Source: Kribbella antibiotica
GTDB lineage: Bacteria > Actinomycetota > Actinomycetes > Propionibacteriales > Kribbellaceae
Assembly: GCF_004349055.1 (NCBI RefSeq)
Contig: NZ_SMKX01000024.1
Coordinates: 19,887 to 83,886, forward strand
DNA length: 64,000 bases
Direction of reading: 5' to 3'
Numbering within the stretch: the first letter of the stretch is position 1; each line of letters opens with the position of its first letter. Positions 51,077 through 59,363 of the stretch are shown one piece after another. Under the pieces are notes generated by a model. The model was not told the origin of the DNA. It saw only the letters and a program-made list of their open reading frames with translations, and did no database searches. Position numbers and translations under genes: made by a program.

Positions 51077-52492
51077 ATGCGAAGGACAGTCCCTGCGATC
51101 CTGCTGCTGAGTGGCAGCTTGATCGCTCTCCCGGCGCCGTCGAACGCTGCGACGCCGGAACCACACCAGGTCTCGGCCCAGCTCCCGGCCGGCGCCGGAC
51201 AGTCCGGTCGGTGGATCGAGAGCGGTCACCTGTTCGTCGCCGTGACCAGCGATGCCGCCGCAGCACAGGCCCGTGCAGCCGGTGCAACACCGAAGACCGT
51301 CGCCCGGACGCAGCAGCAGCTGGATGGCCTGCTGGCCCAGGTCGACCAGATTGCCCGCAGCCAGAACAACCTGCGGAGCTGGGGTATCGACCCGGTGACG
51401 AACCAGGTCGTGGTCAAGGCGCGTGGCGGCAGTGCGGCTTTCCGCGGCCTGGATGGCGTCCGCGTCGAATCGGTGGCGACGACGTTCGTTCAGCAGGCCG
51501 GCGAGGTCAACCCGGGCGACCCGTGGTGGCCGGGCAGCGAGTCCAACTGCTCCGTCGGCTTCCCGGCAACAGATGCCCAGAGCAACAAGTACTTCGTGAC
51601 CGCAGGCCACTGCACCAACGACGCGAACCAGGCGGCGTACGGCGCGAGCGGTCAGAGCAACAAGCTCGGTACGTCGAATGTCGGTGGCACTCGCAGCGTG
51701 AACGCACGCGAAGGTGACATGGGCGTCGTGTCGGTCACCGAGGCCGGCTGGACGACCTCCCCGAACGTCAACACCTGGGGCTCACCTGCCGTCACCGTGA
51801 CTGGTGCGGCTGAGGCGATCGTCGGCGACAACGTCTGTCACTCCGGCAACACTGCCCCGAACTGGGAGTGCGGCAAGGTCAGTGCGGTCAACCAGACCAT
51901 CGACTACGGCTCGACTGTGGTGGAGGGGCTGACCACGACGTCGGCCTGTTCCGAGGGTGGCGACTCCGGCGGTGCGTGGCTGCGCGGCGACAAGGCCGTT
52001 GGTCTGCACTCCGGTGGCAACTCGACCTGCCAGACCGGCGATCAGGACAACTCGATCTTCCAGCCGGTCTCCGAGGCGCTGGCCAAGTGGAACCTGACGC
52101 TGCTCACCGGTACCGGCGATCCCGGCGATCCCGGCGACCCCGAGCCGGGTGAGCGGACCTTCACCAACGGCACCGACTACCCGATCCGCGACTTCCAGAC
52201 GGCCGTCAGCACGGTCAAGTCGACCACGACCGGCCGCACCAAGGCTCCGGTCAAGGTGAAGGTCGAGGGCAACCACACCTGCCTCGAGGACCTCAACATC
52301 AGCCTGGTCTCCCCGAGCGGCCGCTGGTACTACCTGCAGCGCAGCGGCGGCTCCAGCTGCCACGCACTGCCGGCCAGCAAGACGTACGACGTCGCTGCCG
52401 ACGAGAACGCGACCGGGACCTGGACCCTCCGTATCGGCGACAACGGCCCGGGTGACACCGGCACCCTGACGGGCTGGTCGATCACGGTCTAG
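51077..52492 (+). CDS. Secreted S1 (streptogrisin-like) serine protease with P domain
   Basis: A 471-residue exported preproprotein. Signal peptide to about residue 24, a propeptide of about 115 residues (as in alpha-lytic/streptogrisin proteases), then the protease with catalytic His178 in VTAGHC, Asp214 in REGDMGVV and Ser297 in GGDSGGAW. A Gly-Asp-Pro linker leads to a C-terminal P/homo B domain (about 385-471; NGTDYPIRDFQT, LNISLVSPSGRWYYLQ), which usually stabilises secreted proteases or aids substrate binding. ATG 51077 has a GAGGAG site. A G-C hairpin follows the stop. The XRE gene upstream is a likely regulator. Confidence 0.93.
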   Translation: MRRTVPAILLLSGSLIALPAPSNAATPEPHQVSAQLPAGAGQSGRWIESGHLFVAVTSDAAAAQARAAGATPKTVARTQQQLDGLLAQVDQIARSQNNLRSWGIDPVTNQVVVKARGGSAAFRGLDGVRVESVATTFVQQAGEVNPGDPWWPGSESNCSVGFPATDAQSNKYFVTAGHCTNDANQAAYGASGQSNKLGTSNVGGTRSVNAREGDMGVVSVTEAGWTTSPNVNTWGSPAVTVTGAAEAIVGDNVCHSGNTAPNWECGKVSAVNQTIDYGSTVVEGLTTTSACSEGGDSGGAWLRGDKAVGLHSGGNSTCQTGDQDNSIFQPVSEALAKWNLTLLTGTGDPGDPGDPEPGERTFTNGTDYPIRDFQTAVSTVKSTTTGRTKAPVKVKVEGNHTCLEDLNISLVSPSGRWYYLQRSGGSSCHALPASKTYDVAADENATGTWTLRIGDNGPGDTGTLTGWSITV

Positions 52493-52506
52493 CAGGTCAT
52501 AATCCG

Positions 52507-52539
52507 CCGGTCGCCCGGGAGTGTGGCTCGGGCGGCCGG
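52507..52539 (+). terminator. Terminator after the protease gene
   Basis: CCGGTCGCCCG and CGGGCGGCCGG pair over 11 bases with one G-U pair, followed by TTCCTG. It starts 15 bases past the stop codon. Confidence 0.65.
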
Positions 52540-52564
52540 TTCCTGCCACGGGGTAGCAGGAACC

Positions 52565-52608
52565 GAGTACGCACTCATCAGGAACTCAGTGCGCACTCTT
52601 CTGGCACA
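52565..52608 (+). repeat. Two 22-bp imperfect tandem repeats
   Basis: Two consecutive 22-bp units share the core CGCACTC and match at about 16 of 22 positions. They lie between the protease terminator and the LacI-like site of the envelope operon; a regulator site is possible. Confidence 0.35.
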
Positions 52609-52624
52609 AAGGTGAAATCCGTCT

Positions 52625-52640
52625 TGGTAAGCGCTTTTCA
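52625..52640. promoter_or_regulatory. LacI-type operator candidate before the DUF4129 operon
   Basis: TGGTAAGCGCTTTTCA contains the AAGCGCTT core with LacI-like flanks and lies 18 bp before ATG 52659. A related, more symmetric site precedes the beta-helix gene at 59164. Confidence 0.45.
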
Positions 52641-52658
52641 TCGGCTAGCCTGCCCAGC

Positions 52659-53426
52659 ATGTTGACGCACCGTCGCGGGAGCTGGGCGCTGGTCGTCGTG
52701 CTGATCCTCGGGATCGCCGGCGCCGGGTTCGTCGTGCTTGCGTCGGCGGGTGGCTCGGTGCGGCCGGTCAGCGAGAGCACGCTGTCGCCGAAGCCTGCGC
52801 CGGTGGTGACTCGGAGCTCGACGGCGCCGACGATGCCGACCTTCTCGCAACGCGAGGGTGCGCCGCAGAAGGAACGGCAGATGCCGGGCTGGGTCGCGGG
52901 GCTCTTTCAATCGTTGTTCTGGCTGGTGCTGGCAGCGTTGGGGGTGTTCCTCGGGCTGCTGATCTACCGCATCGTTCGCCGGGTTCAGCTGCCGACCGTC
53001 ACGGAGTCCGACCCGGATTGGGAGCGGATTGCGGCGGAGAAGCTTGCAGAGGCCGTGGATAGCGGCTTGGCCGCGATCGATTCCGGTCGCCCGACCGATG
53101 CGGTCATCGCCTGCTGGGTCGCGTTGGAGCAGGCAGCAGCATCGGCGGGCGTAGCGCGGGAGGCGTCCGAGACGCCGGCCGAGTTCACCGTGCGCGTGCT
53201 CGGCGTGGGTGGGATTTCGGAGCCGGAGCTGGTCCGGCTCGGCGAGTTGTACCGTGAGGCTCGGTACTCGACCCATGGTTCTGGTGAGTCTTCCCGAGCC
53301 GAGGCGCGAGCGGCGTTACTCCGGCTGCGTGACGACCTGGCCGCGGCTCAGGCCGGTGGACGGGTGAGCGCCGGGGCCGCAGCCCCGGACAACCCGGCTC
53401 CGCCGAATGGTGGGGTGGGCGCATGA
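52659..53426 (+). CDS. DUF4129 domain membrane protein
   Basis: A 255-residue protein with an N-terminal membrane helix (WALVVVLILGIAGAGFVVLA), a Pro/Ser-rich external segment, a second helix (SLFWLVLAALGVFLGLLIY) and a cytoplasmic DUF4129 domain at about 130-215 (PTDAVIACWVALEQAAASAGV, ETPAEFTVRVLG, LYREARYSTHGSGESS). DUF4129 proteins are regularly encoded with MoxR ATPases and DUF58 proteins in a conserved envelope-related cluster. ATG 52659; overlaps the next gene as ATGA. Confidence 0.88.
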   Translation: MLTHRRGSWALVVVLILGIAGAGFVVLASAGGSVRPVSESTLSPKPAPVVTRSSTAPTMPTFSQREGAPQKERQMPGWVAGLFQSLFWLVLAALGVFLGLLIYRIVRRVQLPTVTESDPDWERIAAEKLAEAVDSGLAAIDSGRPTDAVIACWVALEQAAASAGVAREASETPAEFTVRVLGVGGISEPELVRLGELYREARYSTHGSGESSRAEARAALLRLRDDLAAAQAGGRVSAGAAAPDNPAPPNGGVGA

Positions 53427-54010
53427 CGTCGTACCGGTGGACGCCGTTGGAGGACGACGAGCGGCGTGGTGAGAAGCCGAAGGTTCGGTCGATGCGGCTG
53501 AACAGGGTGCTCGTGCAGCATGTCGGGCTGACTGTGCTCGCGAGCCTGCTGCTGGTCGGCGCGTTCGGCGCGGCTGGGATGGCGCCGCGGCCGCTGTGGT
53601 TCGTGGCGACGGCACTCGCCGTCGGCTTCGGGTCGGTGGCGCTGCGGCAGCTCGTTCCGCAGTTGCTCGAGACGAACTGGCCGGCCCGGCATGACGAGCA
53701 GCTCGCGGCGGCGCGGGCACAGAGCAACGACAACCGCACCCAGTTCATCGCGACCTGGTTACAGGAGTCGAGCCGGGAGCGCCGCGAGGGCGAAGGCTCC
53801 CGCACGTTCGCGCGCCGGATCCAGCCGATGCTGCTGGAGCTGACCATCGACCGGCTCGTGCATCGGCACGGCATCGATCCCGAGCTCGAGCCGGAGCGCG
53901 CCCGGGCCTTCGTCGGCGACCAGGTCTGGGATCTGATCACCTCCGACGACAAGCGCGTTGCGAGTCTCGCCGAGATCGAGGCCGCGATCCAGACCATCGA
54001 GAACCTGTGA
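53423..54010 (+). CDS. Membrane protein of the MoxR/DUF58 cluster, unknown function
   Basis: A 195-residue protein. Two membrane helices at about 35-75 (TVLASLLLVGAFGAAGMAP; ALAVGFGSVALRQLV) are followed by a charged cytoplasmic part (QLAAARAQSNDNRTQF). I recognise no named domain. It is translationally coupled to the DUF4129 gene before it and lies 6 bp before the MoxR gene, so it is probably a component of the same complex. Confidence 0.78.
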   Translation: MTSYRWTPLEDDERRGEKPKVRSMRLNRVLVQHVGLTVLASLLLVGAFGAAGMAPRPLWFVATALAVGFGSVALRQLVPQLLETNWPARHDEQLAAARAQSNDNRTQFIATWLQESSRERREGEGSRTFARRIQPMLLELTIDRLVHRHGIDPELEPERARAFVGDQVWDLITSDDKRVASLAEIEAAIQTIENL

Positions 54011-54016
54011 GGAACT

Positions 54017-55027
54017 GTGACCGACTCCGACATCCGACCCGCTGACGTCAGCTCCCCGGCGCTGAGGCTGGCCGAGGTCTCCGACCTGAGCCGGCGGGTG
54101 CTGGATCGGGTCGGCCAGGCCGTCGTCGGTAAGAGCGAGGCGCTCGAGCTCGTACTCGCGGGGATCCTGGCCGGTGGGCATGTCCTGCTCGAGGACTATC
54201 CGGGGCTGGCCAAGACGCTGGCGGCGAGGTCGTTCGCGCAGGCGCTCGGTCTGGAGTTCCGGCGCGTGCAGTTCACACCAGACCTCCTGCCGTCCGATGT
54301 AACCGGTGCGTTCGTCTACGACCAGAAGAACTCGGAGTTCGTCTTCCGGCCGGGACCGATCTTCACCGGACTGCTGCTGGCGGATGAGATCAACCGGACG
54401 CCACCCAAGACCCAGGCCGCCCTGCTGGAGTCGATGCAGGAGCACCAGGTGACGGTCGAGGGCCAGACCTTCCCGCTGCCGGTTCCGTTCCACGTCCTGG
54501 CCACGGCGAACCCGGTGGAGTACGAGGGCACCTATCCGCTGCCCGAGGCGCAGCTCGACCGCTTCATGCTGCGGATCGGGTTCGGGTATCCGACCGCGGC
54601 CGAGGAGTGGGAAGTCCTTCGTCGCCGGATGAGCCGCCGGACCGAGGACCAGAAGGTCGAAGCGGTCACTGATGCGGCCGGTCTGCTCGCCGCCCAGCAG
54701 GCGGTCGAGACGGTGACCGTCGACGACACTGTCGGGCAGTACTGCGTCGACCTGGCCTCGGCGACCCGGCGTGATTCGCAGGTGCTGGTTGGTGCATCAC
54801 CGCGTGGCTCGCTGGCGCTGCTGCTGACTGCTCGGGCGTACGCGGTGATCAAGGGTCGCGACTACGTCGTACCGGAGGATGTGAAGGCGGTTGCGGTGCC
54901 GGCTTTGGCGCACCGGATCACGGTTCGGCCGGAGTTGTGGCTGCATGACGTGACGGGGGCGACCGTGGTCCGGGCCGTGCTGGGTGCCGTTCCGACGCCG
55001 CCCACCGTTGCCGGCGCTAGTCGTTGA
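54017..55027 (+). CDS. MoxR-family AAA+ ATPase
   Basis: A 336-residue AAA+ ATPase of the MoxR/RavA group. The P-loop reads LLEDYPGLAKT, Walker B LLADEINRTPPKTQAALLESMQEHQVTVE, and sensor 1 LATANPVEYEGTYPLPEAQLDR, followed by the C-terminal lid. MoxR proteins act as chaperones with DUF58/VWA-type partners to activate enzyme complexes or envelope functions. GTG 54017 is the start. The flanking DUF4129, DUF58 and membrane genes are the standard partners; a transglutaminase-type gene, common in such clusters, is absent here. Confidence 0.93.
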   Translation: MTDSDIRPADVSSPALRLAEVSDLSRRVLDRVGQAVVGKSEALELVLAGILAGGHVLLEDYPGLAKTLAARSFAQALGLEFRRVQFTPDLLPSDVTGAFVYDQKNSEFVFRPGPIFTGLLLADEINRTPPKTQAALLESMQEHQVTVEGQTFPLPVPFHVLATANPVEYEGTYPLPEAQLDRFMLRIGFGYPTAAEEWEVLRRRMSRRTEDQKVEAVTDAAGLLAAQQAVETVTVDDTVGQYCVDLASATRRDSQVLVGASPRGSLALLLTARAYAVIKGRDYVVPEDVKAVAVPALAHRITVRPELWLHDVTGATVVRAVLGAVPTPPTVAGASR

Positions 55028-55055
55028 GACGCCTCATGTCCGGGGGAGTCAGGTC

Positions 55056-56384
55056 ATGAGGTGGCAACCGACGCACGCACATGTGCGCGTGCTCGTCGTC
55101 GCTGCGGCGTTGCTGCTCATTGCCGTGCTGGCGCGGCGGCCGGATGCTGCTGTGCTCGGGCTGCCGCTGGCGTTCGTTGCGGTCTGGGGGCGGTACTTCC
55201 GGCCGCGCGAAGTGCCTCAGGTGCAGACCGAGCTGGATGCGGATGTGTTGTTCGAGGGACAAGCGACGACGTACCGGTTGCGGGTTCCGGGGACGGTGGA
55301 TCCGGATATCGACCTGATCGTGGCGGCGTTGCCGCGGTCGCGGTGGTTCGACTACTCACCTCGGCAGGCGGCCGTCGCCGAGCCGGTGCGGATTTTGCCG
55401 GATGCGTCCGAGGACGCGCCTGATGCGGTGGCGTTGGAGGTCGGAGTCCGGGCCAAGCGGTGGGGGTTGCGGACTTTGGAGCGGCCGACCGTTGTGGCGA
55501 CGTCGGTGTTGGGGTCCTACCGGATCCCGGTGCCGTCGCTGGGGGCTTCCAGTGTGACGACACTGCCGTTGCGGGAAGGTTTCGAGGCGGTGGATGCGAT
55601 GCCGCGGCCGGCTGGACTGGTCGGGTTGCATCGGTCGCGACGGCCGGGGGAGGGGACAGAACTGGCGGGTGTGCGGACGTTCCGGACCGGTGACCGGTTG
55701 CGGCGGATCAACTGGTCGGTCTCCGCGCGGACCAGCGAGCTGCATGTCACCTCGACCTGGTCGGATCGCGATACCGAGGTGGTGATCCTGCTCGACACCG
55801 GCGGCGAGATCGGAGTCAGCGAAGGGATCGACGGCCGGTCGAGCAGTCTGGACACCGGTGTGCGGGCTGCTGCTTCGATCGCCGAGCACTACTTGCGGCA
55901 CGGCGACCGGGTTCGGCTGGTCGACACCGGGAATCTGGTGCGCGGCGTGCGGTCCGGGAGCGGGCGCGGTCACCTGCGGCGCATCCTCGATGCGCTTGTG
56001 CACGCGGATCGTCGTGGTCGGCAGCCCGATCAGGATCAACTGGCCCAGCGGAATCGCATCAGGTCGGACAGCCTCGTCCTGGTCCTGAGCCCGTTGCTCC
56101 GTCCGATGATCCTCGGCTACGTCGTCACCCTCGTGCACTCCGGCTGCACAGTCATCGCCGTGGACACGCTGCCGCCCGACATCACCTCACTCATCGACGC
56201 CGACGAACACGACAAACGCGCCTGGCCGCTCGCCTGGCGTCTGCGCCTCCTCGAACGTCGCCGCGAGCTCGACCGCCTCGGCGACCTCGGTGTCCCCACC
56301 GTCCCCTGGCGCGGCTCCGGCACCCTCGACGAAGTCCTCCGCGACGCCTCCCGCCTAGCCTCCGCTCCCCGGATGCGCTCATGA
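55056..56384 (+). CDS. DUF58 domain membrane protein
   Basis: A 442-residue protein with two N-terminal membrane helices (VLVVAAALLLIAVLARR and following), a beta-rich external segment, and the DUF58 hallmark GDRLRRINWSVSART at about 220-235, then a VWA-like domain (VVILLDTGGEIGV). ATG 55056 is preferred to the longer start at 54984 because GGGGGAG lies before it and the upstream residues overlap the moxR end. It partners the MoxR ATPase. It overlaps the next gene as ATGA. Confidence 0.9.
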   Translation: MRWQPTHAHVRVLVVAAALLLIAVLARRPDAAVLGLPLAFVAVWGRYFRPREVPQVQTELDADVLFEGQATTYRLRVPGTVDPDIDLIVAALPRSRWFDYSPRQAAVAEPVRILPDASEDAPDAVALEVGVRAKRWGLRTLERPTVVATSVLGSYRIPVPSLGASSVTTLPLREGFEAVDAMPRPAGLVGLHRSRRPGEGTELAGVRTFRTGDRLRRINWSVSARTSELHVTSTWSDRDTEVVILLDTGGEIGVSEGIDGRSSSLDTGVRAAASIAEHYLRHGDRVRLVDTGNLVRGVRSGSGRGHLRRILDALVHADRRGRQPDQDQLAQRNRIRSDSLVLVLSPLLRPMILGYVVTLVHSGCTVIAVDTLPPDITSLIDADEHDKRAWPLAWRLRLLERRRELDRLGDLGVPTVPWRGSGTLDEVLRDASRLASAPRMRS

Positions 56385-56929
56385 CTGGCGCAGAGCGAGT
56401 GACGCTGTGGCTCGCACAGTTGCGGGATATCGGGCGTGGGGTGCTGGTCGCTCGGGCTGTGATCGCGGTGGCCGGGGTGGTGGCGGTTGTGGTGCCGGGA
56501 ATGGCTGGTTGGGATCAGCTGGATCTGGTGCCGATGCTGGCGGCTCCGTTGCTATTGGCAACTGTTCTGCTGCCGGATTCGCTGGCGGGAGTCGTCTTCC
56601 TGCTGACCGTGACGATTGGGTGGCTGGTGCGGGCTCCGGCCGAGATCAGCTGGGAGCTGGTGGTGACGGCGATGGCGGTAGTGGTGTTGCACCTCGCGAC
56701 CGCGTTCGCTGCCCAACTACCGTCGTACGTGCGGATCGAGGGGCGAGCGCTCCGAAGATGGGTGCTGCCAGGGGCGATCGCCGTACTGGCCGCGCCGGTG
56801 ATTGCGCTGGCGGCCGCGCTGGTGCGGGGCGCGGACGTGCCGGGCTCGCTGCTGGTGACAGTCGGCGCGCTGGTGCTGGCCACCGTCACGGTGTGGTTCG
56901 CGGCCGGCCAACGCGTCGGCCGCGACTGA
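56381..56929 (+). CDS. Membrane protein, last gene of the MoxR/DUF58 cluster
   Basis: A 182-residue protein with about six hydrophobic helices (VLVARAVIAVAGVVAVVVPG, LLLATVLLPDSLAGVVFLL, ELVVTAMAVVVLHLATAF, AIAVLAAPVIALAAALV, LLVTVGALVLATVTVWF). No domain is recognised. It begins within the DUF58 stop (ATGA) and ends 17 bp before the convergent TetR gene, without a visible terminator. Confidence 0.78.
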   Translation: MTGAERVTLWLAQLRDIGRGVLVARAVIAVAGVVAVVVPGMAGWDQLDLVPMLAAPLLLATVLLPDSLAGVVFLLTVTIGWLVRAPAEISWELVVTAMAVVVLHLATAFAAQLPSYVRIEGRALRRWVLPGAIAVLAAPVIALAAALVRGADVPGSLLVTVGALVLATVTVWFAAGQRVGRD

Positions 56930-56946
56930 ACAGCAACTGACTGGCG

Positions 56947-57495
56947 CTAGTCCTGATGGTTGGTGAGGGTCGCCGTGATCTCGTCGGCCCACTCCGCAGG
57001 ATGAGCCTCCGGGCCCATCACCTGCATGGCGGTCATGACAGTGAGCAGCATGCCGATGCTCAGGAACTCGCGGGCCTCCTGGGGAGTGGCGCCGGTCAGT
57101 TCGCGAATCAGGCGGTAGATGCTGCCGAAGCCTTCGCGGGTGCACTCGCCGATGGCCGGGTTGTTGCTGGCGGAGAAACCCTGCAGGAGAACAAGCAGCA
57201 GCGCACGCTCCTCTGACAGCCGCTCATAGCCACGGCCCAGGCTGGCCAGGTCAGGAGACTCGGCGGCAGCCTCGCGGAAAACTTCCTCGATCCGGCTGCA
57301 GACATACCGGACCGAGGCCAGGAAGAGCTCTTGTTTCGTGCCGAACAACCGGATGACGTAGGGCTGGGAGACGCCCGCGAGGCGCGCGATCTCATCCGTC
57401 TTCGTGCCCTCGTAGCCCGAGGCGCCGAAGGCCAGCACAGCAGCCTGCAGCACCTCCTCGCCGCGCTCGGCGGCGGTCAGCCGTACCCTCGTCAT
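56947..57495 (-). CDS. TetR-family transcriptional regulator
   Basis: About 182 residues. The N-terminal HTH is TKTDEIARLAGVSQPYVIRLF, with the family's GYEGT turn before it; the remainder is the helical ligand-binding domain. ATG 57495 is chosen because CGGAGGA precedes it; an upstream GTG at 57508-57510 gives a five-residue longer N-terminus without a ribosome site. A 19-bp sequence upstream of this gene recurs inside the promoter of the DHA2 exporter at 59364, so it most likely represses itself and the exporter in response to an exported compound. Confidence 0.92.
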   Translation of the reverse strand: MTRVRLTAAERGEEVLQAAVLAFGASGYEGTKTDEIARLAGVSQPYVIRLFGTKQELFLASVRYVCSRIEEVFREAAAESPDLASLGRGYERLSEERALLLVLLQGFSASNNPAIGECTREGFGSIYRLIRELTGATPQEAREFLSIGMLLTVMTAMQVMGPEAHPAEWADEITATLTNHQD

Positions 57496-57534
57496 CCGGT
57501 CCTCCGTCACAGCTCACGATCACTCACTCAGTAT

Positions 57535-57553
57535 GTTATCAGTCGATGCATAC
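57535..57553. promoter_or_regulatory. Candidate TetR operator upstream of the TetR gene
   Basis: GTTATCAGTCGATGCATAC matches the sequence at 59298-59316 at 18 of 19 positions. It lies 40 bp before the TetR start and 7 bp after the end of the beta-helix gene. Confidence 0.7.
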
Positions 57554-57559
57554 AACATC

Positions 57560-59164
57560 TCAGTGATGTCGGTCGAGATACTGCGCCTGGTAGAGCGACT
57601 GCGGCACCAAACCTGGTCGGTTCGCCCCCTCGATGTAGCCCGCAGGCTGGGCAAACGGCCCATCGCCGGTGATCACCCCGCGTCCACCGATCGCATAGTT
57701 CTGTGCCGTCGGCGGCTTCTGGACCACCAACCTGGCCGTCCCGGTGTCGCAGTTCCAGCCAACCGAGTGCGAGGTCGCCCAGCCGTGGCCGGTGCCGTAG
57801 TCGCCACGGTTGTAGATCCCCAGCGTCAAATCGACCTTCGGCGCGATATCGCGGTGGTTGTCCCAGAGCAGTCCCTGGCTCCACCGGCGGTGGCCCTCAC
57901 TCGACGCGAGCGCGCCCTCCGACGTACCGCGGAGGAAGACGATGCCCGAAGCACTGCTCGCGCCGTTCGAGATGAAGGCGTGCCGCGCCTTGCTGGCATA
58001 GCAGTCCACGAACAGGACCTGCTGGGAGAACGACTCGGCGTTGAAGTTGTAGCGCAGGCCGCCGGTGACGACCGACGCCGGATCGAGCGCGCGGCAGTTC
58101 CGCACGGTGACCCGCGTGGCCTCGGTGGTCTCGACGCCGGCCTTCGCGAAGTGCAGGAACGTGCTGTCGCGCACCCAGGCATCCTCGACCTGGCGCACCT
58201 TCACACCGACCCAAGCGTGCGCCTCGTCGACATCGGGATCACCCGCGAACTGGATGTCGATCCGCAGGCTCTCCACGCCGACGCCGGTCACCAGGCCGGC
58301 GCGATCCCAGACGTACAAGGAAGACTGCGACCGCTCCCGGCGCAAGTGCTCGAAGATCGGGACGTCAACGGTCACGGTGTTGCCGCGGATCGACCGGATG
58401 AAGCGGTTGTACGTGATCGGCTGGCTGTCGACAACCCAGCCCGCGTCGGCCGCCGTACCGCCGTGATCGACCGCAGCCAGCCAGGCCTCGGTGCACGGGT
58501 GAATCAGGATGATGTTGTCGCCACGCTTCAGTGCGCTCGCGTCGGCGACCTCGAACGACCGTGCGCCGACCTGGACCCAGTCGCTGGTGATGTCGGTCCG
58601 CGTCCCCGCAACCTCGCCGCGCCAGCCGGTCGCCACGGAACCACCCAGTACGACGACATCGCGCGCGACCGGGGTGTTGCCGGTCGCCAGGATGACCGTG
58701 TTCTTGGCCGGATCGGCGCCGTCGCCGGAGCCGCGCAGTACGACGCCGGATTTGTTCACCCGGAGCGTCCCCGCAACCTCATAGTTGCCGGGGGCAAGCA
58801 GTAGCGCGCCGCGGACGCCGTTCTTGTCCGGAGTGCGCAGCCCGACCTCGTCGATCGCGGCCTGCAGGTGCGCGGTGTTGTCGCCGGCGATGGGCTTCAC
58901 CGTCTTGACGGTCCGGATGTGCGGGATCGGGCTGTCGCCGTTCTTGTAGCCCGCGTGGCTGAAGTCGGGGATCCGGTTGCCCTCGGCATCGGCGGTGTAG
59001 ACCAGCCGGAGCCTGGAGTCGTAGCGGACCCGCTCGGACTGCCAGTGGGTGCGGGCGGTCGACGCAACGGCGGCCTGACTGAGCCCGAGGGAGCCAAGGG
59101 CGGCCGCGCCGACCACTGCTCCTCCGGCTCCGAGCACGCTGCGGCGACTGAAGAGGTTCGTCAT
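57560..59164 (-). CDS. Tat-exported right-handed beta-helix protein (pectate lyase-like)
   Basis: A 534-residue protein with a twin-arginine signal (SRRSVLGAGGAVVGAAALG). After the signal the protein has the NTAHLQAAIDEVG segment common at the start of polysaccharide-active beta-helix enzymes and then many short beta-rung repeats (GVVLRGSGDG, VTVRNCRALDPAS, VLFVDCYASKARHAFIS). This matches the pectate lyase/GH28-like superfamily; no catalytic residues can be assigned, so lyase or hydrolase activity is unproven. A LacI-like palindrome lies upstream. ATG 59164 has AAGG before it. Its end is very close to the TetR promoter region. Confidence 0.85.
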   Translation of the reverse strand: MTNLFSRRSVLGAGGAVVGAAALGSLGLSQAAVASTARTHWQSERVRYDSRLRLVYTADAEGNRIPDFSHAGYKNGDSPIPHIRTVKTVKPIAGDNTAHLQAAIDEVGLRTPDKNGVRGALLLAPGNYEVAGTLRVNKSGVVLRGSGDGADPAKNTVILATGNTPVARDVVVLGGSVATGWRGEVAGTRTDITSDWVQVGARSFEVADASALKRGDNIILIHPCTEAWLAAVDHGGTAADAGWVVDSQPITYNRFIRSIRGNTVTVDVPIFEHLRRERSQSSLYVWDRAGLVTGVGVESLRIDIQFAGDPDVDEAHAWVGVKVRQVEDAWVRDSTFLHFAKAGVETTEATRVTVRNCRALDPASVVTGGLRYNFNAESFSQQVLFVDCYASKARHAFISNGASSASGIVFLRGTSEGALASSEGHRRWSQGLLWDNHRDIAPKVDLTLGIYNRGDYGTGHGWATSHSVGWNCDTGTARLVVQKPPTAQNYAIGGRGVITGDGPFAQPAGYIEGANRPGLVPQSLYQAQYLDRHH

Positions 59165-59220
59165 CGAAAACCTTCCTGATGGCGGATCAGGCTGCCCATG
59201 ATGCGGTCCGCTCCTCGCCT

Positions 59221-59236
59221 TGGCAAGCGCTTACCA
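59221..59236. promoter_or_regulatory. LacI-type operator before the beta-helix gene
   Basis: TGGCAAGCGCTTACCA is palindromic except for one pair and centred on AAGCGCTT, typical of LacI-family sites controlling polysaccharide genes. It lies 57 bp upstream of the start codon (minus strand). Confidence 0.7.
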
Positions 59237-59290
59237 GAACATTCGGAACAAATTCCCGCCAGGCGGAACTCGGGAGCCGGAAAGGCTGGG

Positions 59291-59350
59291 TTGACAAGTT
59301 ATCAGTCAATGCATACTTTGGTGATCGAGCTTGTTATCAGTGAATTACAA
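59291..59350 (+). promoter_or_regulatory. Exporter promoter with embedded TetR operator
   Basis: -35 TTGACA (59291-59296) and -10 TACTTT (59314-59319) are 17 bp apart. GTTATCAGTCAATGCATAC (59298-59316) lies between and over them, so binding there would block RNA polymerase. GTTATCAGT recurs at 59333-59341. Confidence 0.75.
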
Positions 59351-59363
59351 CTAGGAGTTGCAG

